Source: Mucilaginibacter rubeus (lineage in GTDB: Bacteria; Bacteroidota; Bacteroidia; Sphingobacteriales; Sphingobacteriaceae). From it: a stretch of 64,000 nucleotides of DNA. Location of the stretch: assembly GCF_014643835.1 (NCBI RefSeq), contig NZ_BMKD01000005.1, forward strand, positions 186,001 through 250,000. Direction: 5' to 3'. The notes beneath the pieces were generated by a model. The model was not told where the DNA came from and searched no databases. It saw nothing but the letters and a program-made list of their open reading frames with translations. A program made the translations under genes and the position numbers. Numbering within the stretch: position 1 is the stretch's first letter; each line of letters begins with the position of its first letter. Positions 52,017 to 60,110 of this stretch are shown piece after piece.

Positions 52017-53183
52017 TTAGCGCGAAAAATTGATTATTAGTTGTATTAGTTTATTACGATCTTTTGCACTCATAGCGGGATATACTGGTAAATAAACAAG
52101 ATTGTCTAATGCTAATTCTTCAGGTTTGGGAACGCCGCCCGCCTCGCTCAACTTGATTAAGCTTGATGCTTTTTGCGAAGCATCAAAACCGTTATTACGC
52201 AAGTGTTTGATCAGTGCGTCCGGATTATGGGTTTCAACAGGCATCACCCAGTAAGAATGCCTCTTGTTCTCAAAACCAATTTTATAATTATCGGGGATCT
52301 TTGATAAAATATCTTTGGCTAATTGGATCCTTTTAGTAATACTATTTTGATCAAAGTTAGCAAGCTTTTTTCGGAGCAGCCTTTGATTTGGCGAGGAAGG
52401 CTGATGCCGGATCTGTCTAAAAATATCGTTGCCGGGGAAGCCTTTTGTAAAGCCACCTAATACCTGTTCAAAGTCCTTTCCCAAAGCCATTACTAAATTA
52501 TAAAACCCGGTATAAATACCTTTATTGGTGAGCAGCTTTACAAACAGCACTTTAAAAAGCTTTTTAAAATAGCCTGCAGTACTTTGTTGATGGTAGCGCC
52601 TATTTTGCGCAACAACCTCAGCGTACAAAGCCGGGTCTTTTATTTTGATCATCGCCCCGCTAATAGCCGTATTGGTTTTAATAAAGCCAAAGCTAAACAT
52701 CACTACGTCTGATGCGGGATTCCCGCTATATAAATTACCGGCATATGCTTGTGCGCAATCCTCAAATATAATAAGGTTATGCTTTTTTGCTATGGCAACT
52801 ATCGCTTCAATTTCCATGATACCGCCAAAAAGGTGAGTGATCAGTATGGCTTTGGTTGCAGGTGTAATTGCTGCTTCCACCTGGGCCGGGGACATATTTA
52901 AGGTATACTTATTAACCGGGATGGGAACAAGCGTTAATTCGTGCCAGTTAATTATGGCGAACATATCCGGGATATTGATATCAGTAACAATCATCTCGAA
53001 GCCCGGCGGAAAATTCAAAGCGTTTAATACCAGATCGATTCCAGTTCTCACCGAGAGGCAAACCATTTCGTTAGCGCATTGATCAGCATCCGGCCCTGGT
53101 GAGCGAAAGCGATCAGTAAGGCAGTAATAAGCACCTTCAACCAAATTCTTATAGCTGATATATAATTTACCTCTGGGTATCAT
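52017..53183 (-). CDS. DegT/DnrJ/EryC1/StrS-type PLP aminotransferase
   Basis: 388 residues, fold-type I PLP enzyme. Cofactor sites: DCAQAYAG (Asp contacting the PLP ring, about residue 142) and the Schiff-base lysine in SFGFIKTNTAISGAMI (about 170-175). It is atypical in the N-terminal part (no usual VxSGTxAL; SVRTGIDLVLNAL instead) and in a longer middle (180-270), so it is not a standard nucleotide-sugar aminotransferase. It starts 71 bases from the divergent DUF805-FAD oxidase gene. Product unknown. Confidence 0.85.
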   Translation of the reverse strand: MIPRGKLYISYKNLVEGAYYCLTDRFRSPGPDADQCANEMVCLSVRTGIDLVLNALNFPPGFEMIVTDINIPDMFAIINWHELTLVPIPVNKYTLNMSPAQVEAAITPATKAILITHLFGGIMEIEAIVAIAKKHNLIIFEDCAQAYAGNLYSGNPASDVVMFSFGFIKTNTAISGAMIKIKDPALYAEVVAQNRRYHQQSTAGYFKKLFKVLFVKLLTNKGIYTGFYNLVMALGKDFEQVLGGFTKGFPGNDIFRQIRHQPSSPNQRLLRKKLANFDQNSITKRIQLAKDILSKIPDNYKIGFENKRHSYWVMPVETHNPDALIKHLRNNGFDASQKASSLIKLSEAGGVPKPEELALDNLVYLPVYPAMSAKDRNKLIQLIINFSR

Positions 53184-53254
53184 GTTACATTTATATACGC
53201 GGCTATAATTATAATTGAAAGTAATGATATATTAGCGTATTGCCAAGACCATCC

Positions 53255-55009
53255 ATGCGCCTGAAACAAAAACTACCTGTAACCTATCTGCTATTTACTT
53301 TTAACGGCCGCTTATCAAAAGGGGCTTTTTGGCTGGCTTCCCTGTTTTACTGGTGCACTTTTTACGTGTTGTACAACTTTTTATTGCTTGCTGGCGAAGG
53401 TGCTACGTTTATCCTATATCCTTTATTATTCTGGATCATTATAGCTACTTCTATTAAGCGCCTGCATGATCAGGGCTATTCAGGCTATTGGCTGTTTACT
53501 GTTTTAATACCCGTGCTTGGGCCATTATGGTTATTCTGGCGGTTAGGTTTCAAAAAAGGGGATTATACGCCAAACCAATACGGCCCGGTACCCGGGTCGG
53601 CGCCAGATTATTTGAAAAACGATGAAGGTAAAGAGATCCCCCACCTTAAAACCGATGAGCGTATTATTGACGATGTAACCCGGCTGAACCCCGTATTGGT
53701 TAGTAAAATTGCGCGTCCAACTTCGGTCGAAGAAATCTGCGAAATTGTTAAAAACGCTACCGGCGCTATCTCCGTAGGCGGCGGCCGTTTCAGCATGGGT
53801 GGACAAACAGCAAGCCCGCATAGTCTGCATATTGATATGCGCGGAATGAACAAAGTACTGGAGTTTTCAGCAGCAGATAAACTCATCAAAGTACAGACGG
53901 GTATCCGCTGGTGCGATATTCAGCAATATATTGATGAGTATGACCTGAGCATCAAGGTCATGCAAACCTATGCCAATTTCACGGTAGGCGGCGCATTGAG
54001 TGTTAATGCCCATGGGCGATATATGGGCATGGGGCCGGTTGTTTTATCAGTACGGTCAATTGATGTTGTGTTAGCCGATGGCTCGTTAGTGCATGCTACT
54101 AAAACAGAAAACCCGGAAGTATTCTTTGGCGCAATTGGCGGTTATAATGGCATTGGCGTTATCGTTCAGGCCGAACTCGAGTTAGCCGATAACCTGGCCA
54201 TTAAACGAATTGATAAAAAAATGAAAGTTGAAGAATATAAAGATTACTTCTTCAAAACCATACGCGATAATTCACAGGTAGTTTTCCATAACGGCGATAT
54301 CTACCCACCAAAATACACGCGTTTAAGAGCTGTAAGCTGGATAGAAACCACCGAAAAGCCGACAGTTAAAACCCGGCTGATGCCACTGAAAGAATCTTAT
54401 CCACTGGAGCGGTATTTCCTGTGGGCGTTTACAGAAAGACCATTAGGCAAGCCTTACCGCGAGTTTATAATTGACCCTTTACTGTTTAGGGGCAAAAAGA
54501 TCCACTGGCGCAACTACGAAGCCGGTTATGATGTGGCCGAACTGGAACCCAAATCACGAATCAACAGCACTTATGTATTATTGGAATACTTTGTTCCTGT
54601 TCAGCGCTTTGAGGAATTTGAACAAGCCATGGCCGAAATATTTATCCGTTTTAATGTTAACGTGCTTAATGTATCCATCAGACATGCCAAAGCCGATCCG
54701 GGCACCTACCTGGCATGGGCACGGGAAGAGGTATTTGCTTTTGTGGTTTATTACAAGCAACGCACAGATCCGGCATCTAAACATGCTGTTGCTGTATGGA
54801 CCCGTGAGCTGGCTGATGCCGTAATTGCTGTAAACGGTGCTTATTATTTACCTTACCAGGTACATCCAACCGCGGCACAGTTTCATAAAGCATATCCTAA
54901 CGCGCAAAAGTTATTCGACCTGAAAACCAAGCTTGATCCTGACTATAAATTCAGGAACATTTTTTGGGATACCTATTATCAACCATTAAAATCCAAAAGC
55001 AATGGCTAA
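53255..55009 (+). CDS. DUF805 - FAD-linked oxidase fusion protein
   Basis: 584 residues from ATG 53255 (MRLKQKLPVTYLLFTFNGRLSKGAFW). Residues about 10-110 are a DUF805-like membrane domain (FNGRLSKGAFWLASLFYW, RLHDQGYSGYWLF, GLFW-type end, three or four helices). About 140-330 is a PCMH-type FAD-binding domain: ISVGGGRFSMGGQTASPHS, ANFTVGGALSVNAHGRY, FFGAIGGYNGIGVIVQAEL. The His that is flavinylated in sugar-lactone oxidases (GGxHS) is Phe (F179), so FAD is probably not attached there. The C-terminal substrate domain ends DPDYKFRNIFWDTYY. Overlaps the methyltransferase gene by 8 bases. Confidence 0.85.
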   Translation: MRLKQKLPVTYLLFTFNGRLSKGAFWLASLFYWCTFYVLYNFLLLAGEGATFILYPLLFWIIIATSIKRLHDQGYSGYWLFTVLIPVLGPLWLFWRLGFKKGDYTPNQYGPVPGSAPDYLKNDEGKEIPHLKTDERIIDDVTRLNPVLVSKIARPTSVEEICEIVKNATGAISVGGGRFSMGGQTASPHSLHIDMRGMNKVLEFSAADKLIKVQTGIRWCDIQQYIDEYDLSIKVMQTYANFTVGGALSVNAHGRYMGMGPVVLSVRSIDVVLADGSLVHATKTENPEVFFGAIGGYNGIGVIVQAELELADNLAIKRIDKKMKVEEYKDYFFKTIRDNSQVVFHNGDIYPPKYTRLRAVSWIETTEKPTVKTRLMPLKESYPLERYFLWAFTERPLGKPYREFIIDPLLFRGKKIHWRNYEAGYDVAELEPKSRINSTYVLLEYFVPVQRFEEFEQAMAEIFIRFNVNVLNVSIRHAKADPGTYLAWAREEVFAFVVYYKQRTDPASKHAVAVWTRELADAVIAVNGAYYLPYQVHPTAAQFHKAYPNAQKLFDLKTKLDPDYKFRNIFWDTYYQPLKSKSNG

Positions 55010-55859
55010 TACATCCGAATTTAAAGCAGTATTTAACGATACCAAATGGAGCGACGATTTTTACCGCTTTTTACAGGTGATATTTCATTTGTATCCCGAG
55101 GATAAATTCCATCAATTAATAAAAGAAGAAACCGCCATAGGCAAAACCGATGAGGAGATCTATAAATCAGTTCAAAGCAAATTGAAAAGCATTAAGCCAT
55201 TCTTATCAGAACTGACTTATGCCTTGCCAGCGCTTAAAAAGCAAAAAAAAGAAATAGTCAGGCAAACACTGGGGTTATTGGGCGATGTTAAACAGATCTC
55301 GGGTTATGCCGAGATTGGTTCTACCGGTCGTTATATTAGTCAGCTAAGAAAAGAAATCAAGGTCACCGGCCCGATATATCTTATTAATGATCTCGCGCCA
55401 ACCAATTCGCCGGGAGACATTATGGAGCGGGGGCAGCTGGGCAAGCTGGGCAATTTTGTGGATATTAATGGCTATAACCCAATTAGTAGTTTAACTATTC
55501 CTGATGCAAGCCTGGACGTGGTTACGTGCTATATTGGTTTACACCACTGCCCGGTAGCGAAGCTGGATGGGTTTGTGGAATCGATATACCGAATCCTACG
55601 GCCCGGCGGCTCGTTTGTTATCCGCGACCATAATGTTAAAACGCCAGAAATGGCCACCTTTGTTTCTTTGGTGCATACGGTATTTAATGTGGGATTGAAC
55701 GAAACCTGGGAGTTTGAAGCCAGAGATTTTAAAAACTTCAAGTCCGCAGATGAATGGGCAGCCATTATTGAGCAGGCGGGATTTAAAGATGCCGGTAAAC
55801 GAATACTACAAGATAAAGACCCATCCGATAATACCTTAATGTTGTTTACCAAAATATAG
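55002..55859 (+). CDS. Class I SAM-dependent methyltransferase
   Basis: 285 residues. A helical N-terminal 85 residues precede the Rossmann domain. Motif I is YAEIGSTGRYISQL (about 102-115), the acidic post-I segment is IYLINDLAP, the motif II region is SLDVVTCYIGLHHCP (about 167-181), and motif III is ILRPGGSFVIRDHN (about 195-208). Substrate not recognisable. Coupled by overlap to the FAD oxidase upstream and two bases from the downstream membrane-anchored protein gene, so all three act together or on one pathway. Confidence 0.88.
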   Translation: MANTSEFKAVFNDTKWSDDFYRFLQVIFHLYPEDKFHQLIKEETAIGKTDEEIYKSVQSKLKSIKPFLSELTYALPALKKQKKEIVRQTLGLLGDVKQISGYAEIGSTGRYISQLRKEIKVTGPIYLINDLAPTNSPGDIMERGQLGKLGNFVDINGYNPISSLTIPDASLDVVTCYIGLHHCPVAKLDGFVESIYRILRPGGSFVIRDHNVKTPEMATFVSLVHTVFNVGLNETWEFEARDFKNFKSADEWAAIIEQAGFKDAGKRILQDKDPSDNTLMLFTKI

Positions 55860-55861
55860 GC

Positions 55862-56959
55862 ATGAAAAGGCTAAGGATACTGACATTAATTGCGCTGCTA
55901 CTGGCTATCATAACTTTTGTTGTTAAAAACAGGAAGCCATCCACTGTGCCTGCCGGGAAGGGTTTATTGGTGGATAAAGCCTGGCTGTCAATCAATAAGC
56001 ACCCGCTAACACCTCAGGCAGCCGTACGTCCGCCTGATCAAACTTTTCTGACCTACCCCGAATGGTTCCTGGTGTTTAGTCCGGCTGAACAGGCAGATTA
56101 CTTTAAAACCCATACTTCAACCACCTTTCCATACCTGAAACATGTTGACCAGATGTGGGGTGGTTACGGTGTAATGTACGATCAGATTAAAGGAAATTTC
56201 CCTTTCAATACCGGCTACCATGTGATGATATGGGTAATAGCCGGCAGCACAACCGTTGAGTACGGTATCAAATCATTTTACGAGACCGTTATTGGCCGGG
56301 TGACCGATATCAGCCCCAACGAAGAAATGACCGCCGAAGATAAGTTTAACGCCGACTATGAATACAGCTATGTGAAATTTATTGAGGCGTTGCCATGGTA
56401 CGAGTATGATTTTAACCATCAGCTTAAAATGTTGTGGAGCAGCACCTCTTTCTCCGGTCCGCATTTGCTGCGTAAACTGGAGAGGCGCTATTATCTAACC
56501 ACCGAACTATTGGTTAAAAGTGGCTATGGCTGGTTGATTGGCCTCGGCACCAAATCGGCTTATGAAACAGCCTCGTTGCAAACAGCAGTAGTGATGGATA
56601 GGCTACCCACAGGGTTGGATACAACCGGATTTATGCATAATATAAAAGTATTGCCAAATGGTATGGTGCTGGCTAATTTACCCCGTTATGCTGAATTTAA
56701 TACAGCGGTTAGTAAGCTGGCAAAAAATGGTGTTGGTTTTACTGAGATTGCCGGAAATGAAAGTGCTATTATGCTTACCGTTTTAACTGAAAAACCTTTA
56801 AATATAACCGCTAATTATAAAATACTATTTACTCAGCCAATCTTTACCAGGCCGGGCTTAAGCAGGGTTGCTTTAGTGACAACGGTGGGAAACCTTAGCT
56901 CGCTTGTAAGAACACTTAAACTAAAAGGAGTGACGATAGAGCATATTTATGATTATTAA
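55862..56959 (+). CDS. Uncharacterised membrane-anchored protein
   Basis: 365 residues. One N-terminal membrane helix (RILTLIALLLAIITFVV) anchors a large soluble part of no recognised domain. Conspicuous motif TYPEWFLVFSPAEQADYF (about 61-78), then HVDQMWGGYGVMYDQIKGNFPFNTGYHVMIWVIAG, and an acidic/aromatic segment (EYSYVKFIEALPWYEYDF). Proteins with a YPEW..VYS motif recur in bacteria next to FAD oxidase and methyltransferase genes as far as I recall, but without an assigned role. Third gene of the operon. Confidence 0.75.
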   Translation: MKRLRILTLIALLLAIITFVVKNRKPSTVPAGKGLLVDKAWLSINKHPLTPQAAVRPPDQTFLTYPEWFLVFSPAEQADYFKTHTSTTFPYLKHVDQMWGGYGVMYDQIKGNFPFNTGYHVMIWVIAGSTTVEYGIKSFYETVIGRVTDISPNEEMTAEDKFNADYEYSYVKFIEALPWYEYDFNHQLKMLWSSTSFSGPHLLRKLERRYYLTTELLVKSGYGWLIGLGTKSAYETASLQTAVVMDRLPTGLDTTGFMHNIKVLPNGMVLANLPRYAEFNTAVSKLAKNGVGFTEIAGNESAIMLTVLTEKPLNITANYKILFTQPIFTRPGLSRVALVTTVGNLSSLVRTLKLKGVTIEHIYDY

Positions 56960-56978
56960 TTAATTCTTTCTACAACTT

Positions 56979-57749
56979 ATGAAAGTTAACCTACTTATTA
57001 TATTAATAGTATTTAGCCTCGAAAGTTGTTTAGGCCAAACTGATAAAAAGCTAATCAGTAACTGGAATACGCATCCAATTCCTACTAATCCGGACAGCCT
57101 CAGAAAATATGGTTTCTCTTTTCACGAATGGGCTGTCTATAAGAAAAACGATTCTGTTTTTGTGGTAGATAAGAAAGAACTTCCATCTCCTCAATTACCT
57201 TTTAAAATTAAAGTTAAAAAAGCTGATAGTCGTGACTTTGGAGGAAGGGCTTCAATCTTGAAAGTAGAAGATGGTTATTTAGTAGGCTTTTACAGAGGTG
57301 AATGGGGTGGTGCTCTATACTGGGTTTCAAGTGATGGTAAGAATTATTATAAAATATCAAGTCATGAGATAGTGCAGTTTATTAATAGAGGAGGCAAACA
57401 ATACGCCATTGAAGGGCTTGCACACTTAGGAACCTCGGAAGGAAGCATTATTGAAATCTACAAACCAAATGATAAGTGGGCTGTGAGAGAACACTTAAAA
57501 CTACCAACAGCACCAGAAGCTATCGCATTAGATCATCAAGATAACTTTATCATTATTACTTCTAAAAGTTTGTTAAAGGTAGGTCGAAATGCACAAATAT
57601 TTTTTTTAGTAGATAAAGGATTATGGTACGCGGCTCTTTATCCCAATTCAATGGTTATCAGAAATAATATTATTTACGCAGGCATGCGCGCGGGAGTTTA
57701 TCATTACGATCTGAGTACAGGGAAGGATTCCTGGTTGTTGCCATATTAG
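56979..57749 (+). CDS. Uncharacterised secreted protein (possible lipoprotein)
   Basis: 256 residues. The N-terminus MKVNLLIILIVFSLESCLG is a signal with a possible lipobox (LESC). The rest reads as short beta strands (DGYLVGFYRGEWGGALYWVSSDGKNYYKI, EAIALDHQDNFIIITSKSLLKVG, GVYHYDLSTGKDSWLLPY) that suggest a beta-propeller-like fold. No family recognised. Its codon use (many ATA, AGA, TTA, AAT) is visibly more A+T rich than the genes before it, shared with the next gene, suggesting transfer. Confidence 0.7.
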   Translation: MKVNLLIILIVFSLESCLGQTDKKLISNWNTHPIPTNPDSLRKYGFSFHEWAVYKKNDSVFVVDKKELPSPQLPFKIKVKKADSRDFGGRASILKVEDGYLVGFYRGEWGGALYWVSSDGKNYYKISSHEIVQFINRGGKQYAIEGLAHLGTSEGSIIEIYKPNDKWAVREHLKLPTAPEAIALDHQDNFIIITSKSLLKVGRNAQIFFLVDKGLWYAALYPNSMVIRNNIIYAGMRAGVYHYDLSTGKDSWLLPY

Positions 57750-57766
57750 TATTAGCGATTCCAAGC

Positions 57767-59149
57767 TTGACAAAATTGAAAAGATCAAACATAACTCCGC
57801 TCAAAGCCCTTGCCATATTGGCCATCTGTTTAGGCCTTGCAATAATTTACTTCACCGGTGGGTTTGGACTGGGAATAGGGATATTGATGATGATAAGTTC
57901 AATATTACTTTATCTCATTAATTATTTTGCTTCCAAGACTAAACATTTTAAACTAATACAGATGGGAGTATCGGCAGTATATATTTTTACTGTTTCTTAT
58001 TGTGCTTTGAAATGGCAGGAACATACAACTTTCATCTTCTCTAAAGCATCCAGGGGCGCAGCAGGGATAGTTTTCGGAATTCAAGGTTACCCTGCGCTGC
58101 CTCCAGCTTTTCTATGGACTAAAACTGTTACCATCCCGGATAGTGGTATTGTCATCACGTCTACAAAAGAGGAAGAGATGCCAACCTGGCAACGATACCG
58201 GTACTCCGATAGATCTGCAGTTGAAACGAATGACATTGAATGGAACCCAAACTTTCAATATCCATGTATTAAAAGCAAGGGAATAGTAAAGGCATGGTTA
58301 TTTAGCAAAAGAGGGAAATCCGATTCATTAGCGCAGAAGCGTATAGTAGAAATTGTGAACAAAATTGATGCAGGCAAATTGAAAACCCTTTATACGTCTT
58401 CAGGAGTGCCAATTGTAATGGCTAATGAGGGAGCCTATCTAACTCTTCAAGGTGCCGGACTTGCTTACCTGCCCGATGCTGTCAGCACATTACCAATTAA
58501 TACAATTTACCTCGCACAGAATAAATTTACAACAATACCCCCACAGCTTTATAAAATTAAATCACTTCATAGTATTTATTTGGGTGCAAACCCCATAAAG
58601 TCACTTCCTAATGATTTGCATAAAATGCGAGGGTTAAAAAGCCTGCTGGTAGGAAAAACGGAAATCCGCGAAATTAAAACTGATCTTTCAAACCTTGATA
58701 GTTTAGAGTATCTTGATATTTCTGGCAATAAATTGTTAATGTTTCCTGAAAAAATCAAGACTATTCCCCACCTAAAATGGCTTTCAATTGAAGAGAATGA
58801 GTTTAAAGATTTGGGCTTCGTAGATAATAAATTAAGTGGGCTTCAAACATTACAGGTTTATAGCAATAAGATCAAACGCATACCTGGCAATATTCGCTGT
58901 CTGTCAAATCTTAGAGAATTACTAATTTTTGATAACCAAATAGATAGTATCCCTAACTGTATAGGTTCGTTGGTTAATCTCGAAAAACTTGAAATTTGGA
59001 ATAACCCACTTCGTTATATTTCTCCTGAAATCAAAAAATTAACAAAATTAAAAGAGATAAGATTGGATGACAATTACTTATCAAAAGAAGACAAGACACA
59101 GTTAAAGCAGTGGTTGCCGCATTGTGATATTCACTTTCAAACCAGATAA
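57767..59149 (+). CDS. Membrane-anchored leucine-rich repeat protein
   Basis: 460 residues. TTG start at 57767 (or TTG 57776); no ATG is available before residue 41. Two or three hydrophobic helices occur in the first 85 residues. A spacer of about 130 residues follows, then leucine-rich repeats from about 228 to 445 with the bacterial LxxLxLxxNxLxxLPxxIxxL form (INTIYLAQNKFTTIPPQLYK, LEYLDISGNKLLMFPEKIKT, LEKLEIWNNPLRYISPEIKK). Probably a protein-binding surface outside the cytoplasm. A+T rich like the previous gene, 17 bases apart. Confidence 0.82.
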   Translation: MTKLKRSNITPLKALAILAICLGLAIIYFTGGFGLGIGILMMISSILLYLINYFASKTKHFKLIQMGVSAVYIFTVSYCALKWQEHTTFIFSKASRGAAGIVFGIQGYPALPPAFLWTKTVTIPDSGIVITSTKEEEMPTWQRYRYSDRSAVETNDIEWNPNFQYPCIKSKGIVKAWLFSKRGKSDSLAQKRIVEIVNKIDAGKLKTLYTSSGVPIVMANEGAYLTLQGAGLAYLPDAVSTLPINTIYLAQNKFTTIPPQLYKIKSLHSIYLGANPIKSLPNDLHKMRGLKSLLVGKTEIREIKTDLSNLDSLEYLDISGNKLLMFPEKIKTIPHLKWLSIEENEFKDLGFVDNKLSGLQTLQVYSNKIKRIPGNIRCLSNLRELLIFDNQIDSIPNCIGSLVNLEKLEIWNNPLRYISPEIKKLTKLKEIRLDDNYLSKEDKTQLKQWLPHCDIHFQTR

Positions 59150-59493
59150 ATAATTAATATGCTGGTGCTGTGTCGACAGTATCAATAGGGATCAGCCGAT
59201 AGTTAATTTATTAACGAAACGGATGACAAGATACTTTCCGCTGGGACAAAACGTTTTGGCCAAAAACCTTACAAGTCTATTTTTCACGCAGATTGGGATT
59301 GGAACATATCAATAAAACTTACGGAAAGTGTTGTGCCGGTGTAGTACCCATAAAAAACAGGCTTTTAGAAATTAATCTAAAAGCCTGGTAATCGATATGT
59401 GGAGAATATCAGAGTGTTCAAAACCTCTAAAACAACAGCCAAACGCCGTTTTGAGGCTTTTACGAAAAAACCCGGTTACTTTTGCCGTCCGTT
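59150..59493. other. Gene-free interval with terminator and tRNA-end-like word
   Basis: 344 bases between convergent genes. It contains the minus-strand terminator (59352-59387) and, at 59398-59415, TGTGGAGAATATCAGAGT, which resembles the complement of a tRNA 3' end but is not followed by a foldable tRNA. A 30-codon frame at 59223 has no support. Confidence 0.45.
59352..59387 (-). terminator. Intrinsic terminator of the RtcB-PrfH operon
   Basis: Perfect 12-bp stem CAGGCTTTTAGA / TCTAAAAGCCTG (59358-59369 and 59376-59387). Read on the minus strand it is followed by six T. It lies 106 bases beyond the prfH stop. Confidence 0.85.
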
Positions 59494-60108
59494 TTAAATT
59501 ACTGCCCTGATGGTTTTAACCGGATTACCACGCTCCAGGGCGTTATGCTCCTGCCATTGACTTTGCTGCTGCTCTACCAATTTTTCTGTTTGCCAGATCA
59601 GTATTTTGGCTTCCAGCCGGGCTAAACAAAGCTTCTTGTTTTCGAGCTGCGACCGGCTATCCATTGCCATAACTTGCAGCCCCGATGGTAAATGTGTTCC
59701 CCGAACCGCGGTTTCCACCTTGTTTACATTTTGACCGCCTGGCCCCGACGAACGACAGGTTTCCAGCTTTACATCTTTAGGGTTCCATTGCATCAGTTCT
59801 TTTACGTCAAACACAGATACGCCTACAAACCAGTTTTTACGTTTATGGTATTTTCGATACGGACTTTGCGCTATCCATTGTATAGTGCCGGTCCATTCTT
59901 TTACAAAGGCATCCAGGTTATTACCTGTAGCCATCATCGTAGCGGATAGTAACGTGCCGTTTAACCCGCCGGCTTTGTTTTCCAGTACTTCAAGCTGAAT
60001 GCCTTGCTGTTTGGCTTGCTTCAACATCAGGTTTTGTACGCGGGCTACAACCCGGCAGCATTCTGCCGGGCCTTTGCCTGAAGTGATTTGTATTATCATC
60101 TTTTTCAT
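59494..60108 (-). CDS. prfH: Peptide chain release factor-like protein PrfH
   Basis: 204 residues from ATG 60108 (an overlapping GTG at 60111 is possible). It is a short class I release-factor paralogue that keeps the peptidyl-tRNA hydrolysis motif G124-G-Q126 in SSGPGGQNVNKVETAVR and a basic C-terminal helix, but lacks the codon-recognition domains of PrfA/PrfB. Known: PrfH genes travel with rtcB, and in E. coli the pair rescues and repairs ribosomes cleaved in the 16S rRNA decoding centre. Here prfH follows rtcB with two bases between stop and ATG, matching that arrangement. Confidence 0.93.
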   Translation of the reverse strand: MKKMIIQITSGKGPAECCRVVARVQNLMLKQAKQQGIQLEVLENKAGGLNGTLLSATMMATGNNLDAFVKEWTGTIQWIAQSPYRKYHKRKNWFVGVSVFDVKELMQWNPKDVKLETCRSSGPGGQNVNKVETAVRGTHLPSGLQVMAMDSRSQLENKKLCLARLEAKILIWQTEKLVEQQQSQWQEHNALERGNPVKTIRAVI

Positions 60109-60110
60109 CA

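Noticed and set aside
59398-59466. Possible tRNA gene on the minus strand
   Set aside because: Only the first 18 bases resemble a tRNA 3' end; no T-arm, anticodon arm or acceptor pairing can be formed with the following bases.
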